Shown here piece by piece: positions 8,929-14,651 of a stretch of DNA of 31,001 nucleotides. The notes below the pieces were generated by a model, which ran no database searches, was not told where the DNA came from, and saw only the letters and a list, made by a program, of their open reading frames with translations. Each line of letters opens with the position of its first letter. The stretch's first letter is position 1. Source of the DNA: Synergistaceae bacterium (lineage in GTDB: Bacteria > Synergistota > Synergistia > Synergistales > Aminobacteriaceae); the NCBI GenBank assembly GCA_017394925.1, contig JAFPWQ010000231.1, positions 1-31,001 on the forward strand, read 5' to 3'. The position numbers were made by a program, and so were the translations under genes.

Positions 8929-9129
8929 TTACTTAAGAATGAACGAGAGAGGAGTTACGATCTCATGTTCTTTCGTCTCAATCTCGCCCGTGAATATCCA
9001 GAATGTGAAGCCTGCAAGAAGTACTATGATTGACGACAGCACAAGCCATGATCCCGGAGACGTTACGCGTATATAATTATCAAGCTGTTCGGGCGATTTG
9101 ATTTTGATGTTTATATTATTATCAGGCAT
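8929..9129 (-). CDS. Truncated NHLM HlyD-like secretion protein (membrane anchor only)
   Basis: 66 residues. The first half, KSPEQLDNYIRVTSPGSWLVL, matches the conserved start of NHLM bacteriocin-system secretion (HlyD-type) proteins, followed by one membrane segment at about 28-47 and a short FTGEIETKEHEI stretch. A full adaptor would continue with a lipoyl/barrel and helical hairpin of several hundred residues; here a stop comes after PLSFILK and the next gene begins 26 bases later. There is no room for a frameshifted remainder. It has its own AAGGA site, and lies 4 bases after the regulator gene. It may keep a small anchoring or regulatory role for the exporter, or be a deletion remnant retained by chance. 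Confidence 0.75.
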   Translation of the reverse strand: MPDNNINIKIKSPEQLDNYIRVTSPGSWLVLSSIIVLLAGFTFWIFTGEIETKEHEIVTPLSFILK

Positions 9130-9133
9130 ATGA

Positions 9134-9934
9134 TTATTCCTTACCTGTATTATTCGGTGATGCTGAATACTCAGACCAGCTGTAGCCCGTCATATAATCT
9201 CCGTGATAATCTTTGAGTGCTTCAGTTTCTCCTCTCAAATATCTGTACATGTCGCAGTCTATCTTGTCAGGATTAATTGAAATATAATTCACGGCCTTGC
9301 GGATTATATTCTTTACTCCTGCTTCTGCGAGCGTGGCATTCAATGAAGTCAGCACAACATGATAATATCCCAGCGTATTCTCATCGTATGGCCTGCCTTC
9401 AAAGAGCATTGCGCAGACTTCCCTTGTGCTTAAACCTATGCCCCTGTTATCAATGAGAATTGCAAGAAGTTCTTTTGACTTGCTCCTCTTGAACGTGAGT
9501 CTCTTGCCTCTGTAATACACATTGAATTTTCCGAAAGTGCGCGCGATAAGCTCAATTTCTCTCAAAGGCGCAGGATAATTATTCAGCATGTATTCAAACT
9601 GACTGTTAAGCTCTTCGGGTTTTACGGGCTTGAGCAAATACGCGTCCGCATGAACTGAAAATGCATCGGACATATACTTTTTCGACTTTGAAGTGAAAAT
9701 TATGTGTATGTCCCTGTTTCTTTCTTTGAGTTTTCCGGCAAAGTCTGAGATTTGCGCAGTGTCTTTACTGTCCGGGTCAATGAATACCAGATCAAACAGT
9801 TCATCAGCTGCAAGGCTCAGAGCCTCATCAAATGTCTGAACAGCATTAACTTTTGCTTCAGGTTTTGCTTCACTGATGATTTGCTTAAGGTAATCCAGAT
9901 CTTTCTTTGTGTGGTCAATTACGAGTATATTCAT
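9134..9934 (-). CDS. Response regulator with SARP/BTAD-like winged-helix output domain
   Basis: 266 residues. Receiver domain 1-120: acidic Asp7, phosphoacceptor Asp53 (FIDPD), Thr in IIFTSKS and Lys in LLKPVKPEEL. The output domain from about 130 reads ARTFGKFNVYYRGKRLTFKR, then SKSKELLAILIDNRGIGLSTREVCAMLFE, which is typical of SARP-like DNA-binding modules used by many Firmicutes-type regulators. It has a GAGGAG ribosome site and is the first gene of the export operon. No sensor kinase is visible in the window. It is placed to control its own operon and, across the shared upstream region, the metalloprotease and peptide genes; that role is inferred from position. Confidence 0.88.
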   Translation of the reverse strand: MNILVIDHTKKDLDYLKQIISEAKPEAKVNAVQTFDEALSLAADELFDLVFIDPDSKDTAQISDFAGKLKERNRDIHIIFTSKSKKYMSDAFSVHADAYLLKPVKPEELNSQFEYMLNNYPAPLREIELIARTFGKFNVYYRGKRLTFKRSKSKELLAILIDNRGIGLSTREVCAMLFEGRPYDENTLGYYHVVLTSLNATLAEAGVKNIIRKAVNYISINPDKIDCDMYRYLRGETEALKDYHGDYMTGYSWSEYSASPNNTGKE

Positions 9935-9983
9935 GAAAGAATTCAGCTCCTCATTGTGTAATAGTATTACTAATTGATTTTAC

Positions 9984-10012
9984 ATTTTACATTCGGTAAA
10001 ACGAAATATCAA
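9984..10012 (-). promoter_or_regulatory. Sigma70-type promoter of the export operon
   Basis: On the minus strand TTGATA (10012-10007) and TAAAAT (9989-9984) are separated by exactly 17 bases. Transcription would start near 9977, about 43 bases before the regulator's ATG. Two TTTTAC copies at 9978-9983 and 9985-9990 and an inverted GTAAAA at 9996-10001 sit on and beside the -10 element and could be an operator. Confidence 0.55.
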
Positions 10013-10053
10013 TTTTTCAGCTCAATATATAATCAAGATATAAAGCATATAAA

Positions 10054-10091
10054 ACTACTGCCCCCCTTTAAAATAAAAGAGGAGCAGCAGT
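10054..10091 (-). terminator. Hairpin with U-tract, minus-strand RNA
   Basis: Arms 10054-10069 and 10076-10091 give a 16-pair stem with a 6-base loop. On the plus strand three positions are A-C mismatches; on the minus strand the same three are G-U pairs, so the structure fits minus-strand RNA. A UUUUAUAU tail follows. It lies upstream of the main operon promoter and so could end a short transcript from the TATAAT at 10134-10139 (minus), or act as an attenuator for a longer leader. Confidence 0.5.
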
Positions 10092-10147
10092 ATACAGAGA
10101 GAAAATTGAAGAAATTTTTTGTGTGTGTGATTAATTATATGTCATGT

Positions 10148-10175
10148 TTGCATGAAAAAAACGGCAGAATATACT
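10148..10175 (+). promoter_or_regulatory. Candidate promoter of the metalloprotease-peptide genes
   Basis: TTGCAT at 10148-10153 and TATACT at 10170-10175 with 16 bases between. A perfect TATAAT also occurs at 10207-10212, 29 bases before the ATG, but has no good -35 partner and could belong to an activator-dependent promoter. Either would serve the gene starting at 10242. Confidence 0.4.
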
Positions 10176-10241
10176 AATCTTTATGCGTGAATTCATTCTG
10201 TCAGGGTATAATTAAATATAAAGCATTAAGGAGACAAAAGC

Positions 10242-11033
10242 ATGAATGAAATTGAAACAGAAGAATTGAAAGCATACACAGCGAATCGATTCACGAATCG
10301 AATCATTAACCCTGAGACTGACGAATCATATTCTGACACGTGGCAGTTATGGCTCGAATCAGAATCGCCCTGTGAGATTCTCAACACGCACATAATACCG
10401 CGAAGGCCTGTAAAATTTTCACAGCCTGAAGAAGTAATTATCAGGATACATGATTCATTTGCAGGAAAGATTCCGCTTGTGATTCTGGGAAATGATTCGG
10501 ACTTTGAGAATTTCATCGTGAATGCTTCATACAAAGGCGAAAGGCCTGATGATATTTCCCAAATGGGAGCGTCATTCATGTACGGAAAGAGAATCATGAT
10601 GCTTGTACTCTCGAAAAAGTTTTACAGCAACACTCCTGCAGAATGCGTTAATCTTTCACGCGAAGAATGGCGCAATAAATCCATGATTCTCAGGCTTGAA
10701 CATGAGACCGTGCATTACTACACGAAAAAATTTTACGGAACGGCGACCAATAATATACATGATGAATTAATGGCGGACTTTTTCGGAATGAGAAAGGCAT
10801 TCGGACATTATGACGCAAAACTTTTCATGTATTTCATGGGCATAGACGGCTCGCATGAAGGAAGACTGAGTTTATATACTTCTGGGATGAGTGAGAACGT
10901 GAAAAAAGAGATTGCAGAGATTGCGCGTAGATGTGCGTTATTTCTTGAGAAAAAACAGAATGAAATTGATGATGCACCTTCAGGAATTAATTATTTATGT
11001 GAACTGGGTATTAACAAAATGCTTTTAGTTTGA
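10242..11033 (+). CDS. Predicted cytoplasmic HExxH zinc metalloprotease of unknown family
   Basis: 263 residues, start supported by AAGGAGA 9 bases upstream. I do not recognise the family. The decisive segment is RLEHETVHYYTKKFYG (151-166): an HExxH motif with His154, Glu155 and His158. It is followed by HDELMADFFG (173-182), an ExxADxxG-like motif that in gluzincins such as M48 supplies the third zinc ligand (Glu175 here). No signal peptide or membrane segment is seen, so it should act inside the cell. It is 61 bases upstream of the double-glycine peptide gene and divergent from the exporter operon. Likely tasks are leader or peptide processing, turnover of unexported peptide, or self-protection; none is shown by the sequence. 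It is not a known RiPP-modifying enzyme type. Confidence 0.8.
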   Translation: MNEIETEELKAYTANRFTNRIINPETDESYSDTWQLWLESESPCEILNTHIIPRRPVKFSQPEEVIIRIHDSFAGKIPLVILGNDSDFENFIVNASYKGERPDDISQMGASFMYGKRIMMLVLSKKFYSNTPAECVNLSREEWRNKSMILRLEHETVHYYTKKFYGTATNNIHDELMADFFGMRKAFGHYDAKLFMYFMGIDGSHEGRLSLYTSGMSENVKKEIAEIARRCALFLEKKQNEIDDAPSGINYLCELGINKMLLV

Positions 11034-11094
11034 TATAGTATGCAATATTAGTATTATTACTGTATAAAAAACATTCGAAGGGAGAGAAAACATC

Positions 11095-11286
11095 ATGTCG
11101 CCTAGAAAAAAGAAATCAGAACTTGCACCTGAGAATGAACTGTCAGAAGAGATCATGTACACGATCAGCGGCGGTTATGAAGTATCAAGACTTAGGGCAA
11201 AATGTCCTGTGCCTGGATGCAATTTTGAGTGCGCAAGAATGACGGAACTTAATGTGCATATGAGAGAATGCCATCCTGGCAAGTAA
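11095..11286 (+). CDS. Double-glycine-leader peptide precursor with C2H2 zinc-finger-like core
   Basis: 63 residues with GGGAGAG before the ATG. The leader ends in LSEEIMYTISGG: Leu-12, Ser-11, Met-7, Ile-4, Gly-2, Gly-1, the consensus for C39-peptidase cleavage after residue 27. The 36-residue remainder is Tyr28-Lys63. It contains Cys37-x4-Cys42-x12-His55-x4-His60, exact C2H2 spacing, with Leu52 in the conserved finger position and two further cysteines (Cys46, Cys59). Pattern also resembles small DUF1059-type zinc-binding proteins. The first seven residues include RKKK. The C39 exporter is encoded 2 kb away on the other strand. Exported mature product is likely; whether it is a bacteriocin, signal, metal carrier or DNA/RNA-binding effector is open. 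No lanthionine or radical-SAM enzyme is nearby. Confidence 0.8.
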   Translation: MSPRKKKSELAPENELSEEIMYTISGGYEVSRLRAKCPVPGCNFECARMTELNVHMRECHPGK

Positions 11287-11363
11287 GCAGCAATTTGTGA
11301 ATTCAATCCTCTTAGTGTAAAGTTTTTATGCGAAAAAAAATTTTTACACAGGAGGATTTTTTT

Positions 11364-12275
11364 ATGTTCTCACAGAATCACCAGAAATTTTTTATCCCCG
11401 TCATAATCATCATAGCAGCAATTGCATTCACGGCCTTTGACGGAACATACACTGTCGGAGAACAGGAGCAGGCAGTGATTACGATGTTCGGCAATATCGT
11501 GAGGACAGATACGGCAGGTTTATATTTCAAGATACCGTTTATTCAGCGAGTTCACATTGTCGACATGACGACTCACGGAACTGGAATAGGCTATGAGTCA
11601 GACAGGAACGGACGTAACATTACGAAGAGGGAAGACGAGAGCGTGATGATAACGTCAGATTTTAATTTCGTGAACATAGACTTTTATCTCGAATACAAAG
11701 TTTCAGACCCGGTTGCATATCTCTATAACTCAGACAATCCCGAAAGCATTTTACGGAACATGCTGCTCTCATGCATACGTTCGACAGTTGCGGACTATCC
11801 TGTTGATGAAGTCATAACAACCGGGAAGAATCAGATTCAGGCAGAAGTCCGCGAGAAATTAATGAACATGCTCACGAGTTATGACATTGGTCTTCAGTGC
11901 GTTAATCTCACAGTTCAGGATGCAGAGCCTCCGACAGATAAAATCATTCAGGCCTTCAAGGAAGTTGAAACTGCAAGACAGGCAAGAGAGACGATGATAA
12001 ACAGCGCGAAAAAATATCAGTCCGAACAGATTCCATTAGCAGAAGCAAAAGCAGACCAGATAATTCAGAATGCAGAAGCAGTTAAATCAGCAAGAATAGC
12101 AGAGGCTAACGGTCAGGCAGTGAGATTTAACAACATGTACGAAGAGTATAAAGCGTATCCGTTAATCACGAAGCAGAGATTATTTTACGAGACGCTTGAA
12201 GAGATATTGCCAAACGCGAAGATAATCATCACTGACGGAAATACGCAGACGTTAATGCCTGCGGATAAATTTTAG
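11364..12275 (+). CDS. hflK: HflK-like SPFH protein, FtsH protease modulator
   Basis: 303 residues from ATG 11364, chosen over the in-frame ATG at 11328 because AGGAGG lies 8 bases before 11364 and the extra 12 residues are charged. One N-terminal membrane segment (about 9-26) is followed by the SPFH/band-7 domain (GEQEQAVITMFGNIV, then VSDPVAYLYN) and a long Ala/Glu-rich helix (ETARQARETMINSAKKYQSE and onward). In bacteria HflK with HflC forms a cage around the FtsH membrane protease. It lacks the Gly-rich cytoplasmic N-terminus of the E. coli protein. HflC follows 21 bases downstream. The gene starts 77 bases after the zinc-finger peptide gene with no clear terminator between, so read-through is possible. 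Confidence 0.88.
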   Translation: MFSQNHQKFFIPVIIIIAAIAFTAFDGTYTVGEQEQAVITMFGNIVRTDTAGLYFKIPFIQRVHIVDMTTHGTGIGYESDRNGRNITKREDESVMITSDFNFVNIDFYLEYKVSDPVAYLYNSDNPESILRNMLLSCIRSTVADYPVDEVITTGKNQIQAEVREKLMNMLTSYDIGLQCVNLTVQDAEPPTDKIIQAFKEVETARQARETMINSAKKYQSEQIPLAEAKADQIIQNAEAVKSARIAEANGQAVRFNNMYEEYKAYPLITKQRLFYETLEEILPNAKIIITDGNTQTLMPADKF

Positions 12276-12296
12276 TGAACGAAGGAGTGAATCATC

Positions 12297-13178
12297 ATGA
12301 AGGGTTTTATGTTAAAGATTGGGATTCTTATTTTGCTTGTGGTTATGCTTCTGACACTTCCGTTTTCATGTTACATTGTCGGTCAGAATGAATATGCCGC
12401 GTTATTCAAGTTTGGCCGTATAGTCTCAGTGAGTGATACGCCGGGAATAAAATTCAAAATGCCCGGAATACATACAGTGCGTTACATCTCGAAGAAATTG
12501 CATCTATATGATATTCCGCGCTCAGGAGTCATTACGAAGGATAAGAAATCGATGATTGCAGATAACTATGTAACATGGAAAGTTATAGACCCCGTTAAAT
12601 ATGTGCAGACGTTAAACGCAATCGAGGCAAGAGCACGTGAACGCATAGAGGCTGCTGTGTACAATGCAGTGAAGAATGTCATATCATCAATGACTCAGGA
12701 CGAAGTGATAGAGGCTCGCGGAGGTGCATTATCGCAGAGAATAGCGAGTGATTCAAATTCAGATATAGGCATGTACGGGATCGCAATCGTCCAGACAGAA
12801 ATAAAAGCACTGGATCTTCCGAACGATAACAAATCGGCAGTATATGAACGAATGATAAGTGAGAGACAGAATATAGCGGCCTCATTCACGGCAGAAGGAA
12901 ATTCGGAGGCTCAGAAGATACGCAACAGAACAGACAGAGAAGCGGCTGTAAAACTTGCGGCGGCAGAACAGAGCTCAGATGTGATTATCGCAGAAGGTGA
13001 AGTGCAGTACATGAAGATATTGCAGAGTGCGTATGACACACCTGAAAAGGCAGAGTTCTATAACTTTATGCGTTCGCTTGATGCCCTGAAGAAATCATTT
13101 GCAGGTAACGGCGAGAAAATAATCATGCTCGATAAGAATTCGGACATCGGGAAATTGATTTACGGATTCAATCATTAA
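12297..13178 (+). CDS. hflC: HflC-like SPFH protein, FtsH protease modulator
   Basis: 293 residues with GAAGGAGTG before the ATG. Membrane segment at about 6-24, SPFH domain starting YIVGQNEYAALFKFGRIVSV, the phrase HLYDIPRSGVITKDKKSMIADNY-type core with VTWKVIDPVKYVQTL, then a helical tail rich in Ala, Glu and Arg (AEGNSEAQKIRNRTDREA) and a MRSLDALKKSF segment usual for HflC. It pairs with HflK upstream to form the HflKC complex at the inner membrane. Confidence 0.9.
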   Translation: MKGFMLKIGILILLVVMLLTLPFSCYIVGQNEYAALFKFGRIVSVSDTPGIKFKMPGIHTVRYISKKLHLYDIPRSGVITKDKKSMIADNYVTWKVIDPVKYVQTLNAIEARARERIEAAVYNAVKNVISSMTQDEVIEARGGALSQRIASDSNSDIGMYGIAIVQTEIKALDLPNDNKSAVYERMISERQNIAASFTAEGNSEAQKIRNRTDREAAVKLAAAEQSSDVIIAEGEVQYMKILQSAYDTPEKAEFYNFMRSLDALKKSFAGNGEKIIMLDKNSDIGKLIYGFNH

Positions 13179-13191
13179 GTATGTGAATGTG

Positions 13192-13226
13192 AAAAGAGTC
13201 AGAGAACGAAATTTATTCCCTGACTC
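13192..13226 (-). terminator. Rho-independent terminator of tRNA-Pro
   Basis: On the minus strand GAGTCAGGGAA (13226-13216) pairs with TTCTCTGACTC (13206-13196) through 11 pairs including one G-U, with a 9-base loop, followed by UUUU. It lies 21 bases after the tRNA 3' end. The plus strand has no U-run after the stem, so it is less suited to end hflC. Confidence 0.75.
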
Positions 13227-13246
13227 TGTATTGTCCGATATATTTC

Positions 13247-13324
13247 TGGTCGGGGCGAGAGGATTCGAACCTCCGGCCTCATGGACCCGAACCATGCGCG
13301 CTCGCCAGACTGCGCTACGCCCCG
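13247..13324 (-). tRNA. tRNA-Pro, anticodon CGG
   Basis: 78 bases with encoded CCA (13249-13247). Acceptor CGGGGCG pairs with CGCCCCG, D-stem GCGC/GCGC, anticodon stem CATGG/CCATG with loop TTCGGGT (anticodon CGG, reads CCG), T-arm GGAGG-TTCGAAT-CCTCT. All cloverleaf stems are intact. Confidence 0.95.
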
Positions 13325-13339
13325 TGAACTACGCAAGGC

Positions 13340-13368
13340 ATTCTATCACGCGAAAACTTTTGCGTCAA
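13340..13368 (-). promoter_or_regulatory. Promoter of tRNA-Pro
   Basis: Minus strand TTGACG (13368-13363) and TAGAAT (13345-13340) are 17 bases apart, 15 bases before the tRNA 5' end. The -35 element contains the TGA stop codon of the upstream symporter gene, so the tRNA can be transcribed independently. Confidence 0.75.
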
Positions 13369-14594
13369 ACGTTCAGCTCTTCGCCTTCTGTTGATGCAAC
13401 CACAGCACACACTGCAGTATCACCCATGACATTCACGCATGTACGCGCGGCATCAAGAACTACATCGATACCAGCGAGCAATGCAATGCCTTCAATGGGA
13501 AGTCCTACGCTCGTAAGCACAAGTGTAAGCATGATTAACCCTGCACCAGGTACTCCTGCAGTCCCGACAGAAGCAAGCGTTGCAGTAATCACTATGCCCA
13601 TTTGCATCTGAAGCGTCAGAGGAACATTGAATGCCTGTGCAACGAATAACGCGCATACTCCCTGATACAATGCAGTGCCGTCCATGTTGATTGTCGCTCC
13701 CAACGGAAGAACGAATGAGCTTACTCCTTCGGATACGCCGAGATTATCGCGGACGTTCGAGAGCGTAACAGGAAGAGAACCTGAGCTTGAACGCGTAACG
13801 AATGCCGTAATTGCTGATTCACGTATGCCCCTGAAGTACCATGCAGGAGATCTCTTGCAGAACATTCCGATCATCGTTGAATATACGAGAACTGCATGAA
13901 GAGCACAGCCAATGTAAACGGCAGCTATGACCTTCACGAACGGAGCAAGAATCGAGAATCCGAACTTAGCGGCAGTGATTGAGATTAACGCAAAGACACC
14001 ATAAGGCGCAAAGTTCATGACGATATGCGTAACTGAATACATGACGTTTGCTATGCTCTCAAAGAAATCTGCAACCTTACGGCCTCTTTCACCTGCAAGT
14101 ATACATGCAACCCCGAAGAATAACGCGAAGACTATTATCTGGAGCATGTTCGCATTCACCATTGAGGCAATCGGATTCGTTGGGAATATATCAAGAATGA
14201 CATCGACGAGGGGCTTTGCTTCTCTTGCGCTTGCCTGAAGTCCTGTAGGGATATTCATTCCTGCTCCTGCATTGAAAATATTTCCGCACGCAAGACCGAT
14301 TATGATAGCAATTGCCGTTGTGATGAGATAAAGCGCGAGTGTCTTTATGCCAATGCGCCCTAACTTGTGAACATCTCCGACTGAGGCCGCCCCCGCCACA
14401 AGTGAAGAGAATACCAACGGAACAATGAGCATCATTAAGAGCCTCAGAAAGATTTTGCCGATTAAATCAATAAAGGGCATGATGTAATTGCTCAGAACAG
14501 ACGAACTTGCAGCTACAGGTCCGACAACGAAACCGAAAAGAATTCCGAGAACAAAACCGATTGAGATTTTAAGGAGGAGGGACATTTTCTTCAT
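13365..14594 (-). CDS. Dicarboxylate/amino-acid:cation symporter (DAACS family)
   Basis: 409 residues from ATG 14594. A TTG at 14606 in the same frame abuts the ribosome site and is rejected. About eight membrane helices plus two re-entrant loops are expected. Family motifs are present: SSSGSLPVTLSN (first hairpin), LPLGATINMDGTALYQG (ion and substrate site) and ARTCVNVMGD near the C-terminus, where the Arg and Asn normally contact the substrate carboxylate. The protein imports dicarboxylates or acidic or neutral amino acids with sodium or protons. The presence of Arg before TCVN favours an acidic substrate such as glutamate, aspartate or a C4 acid. It is a single gene between sbcC and the tRNA, both on the same strand. 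Confidence 0.92.
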   Translation of the reverse strand: MKKMSLLLKISIGFVLGILFGFVVGPVAASSSVLSNYIMPFIDLIGKIFLRLLMMLIVPLVFSSLVAGAASVGDVHKLGRIGIKTLALYLITTAIAIIIGLACGNIFNAGAGMNIPTGLQASAREAKPLVDVILDIFPTNPIASMVNANMLQIIVFALFFGVACILAGERGRKVADFFESIANVMYSVTHIVMNFAPYGVFALISITAAKFGFSILAPFVKVIAAVYIGCALHAVLVYSTMIGMFCKRSPAWYFRGIRESAITAFVTRSSSGSLPVTLSNVRDNLGVSEGVSSFVLPLGATINMDGTALYQGVCALFVAQAFNVPLTLQMQMGIVITATLASVGTAGVPGAGLIMLTLVLTSVGLPIEGIALLAGIDVVLDAARTCVNVMGDTAVCAVVASTEGEELNV

Positions 14595-14651
14595 GATAAT
14601 AATCAACTCCCGAATAAAATTTTTGATGCAATGATTCTACTACATGAACAT

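Larger units (their letters stand above)
9935..10241. other. Divergent intergenic control region
   Basis: 307 bases without a convincing gene. It is AT-rich and separates the minus-strand export operon from the plus-strand metalloprotease and peptide genes. It holds a good minus-strand promoter near 9984-10012, TTTTAC repeats overlapping it, a long hairpin at 10054-10091, a second minus-strand TATAAT at 10134-10139 and two possible plus-strand -10 elements. A 67-codon plus-strand frame at 9974-10177 has no ribosome site and unlikely composition and is not called. Confidence 0.7.

Noticed and set aside
9974..10177. 67-codon plus-strand frame in the divergent control region
   Set aside because: No ribosome site, unusual composition, and it overlaps the hairpin and promoter elements.
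11095..11286. Zinc-finger peptide as eukaryotic contamination
   Set aside because: It has a bacterial ribosome site and a bacterial double-glycine leader, and lies between bacterial genes with the same codon style.
13183..13611. 142-codon plus-strand frame
   Set aside because: It runs through the antisense of tRNA-Pro and of the symporter gene.
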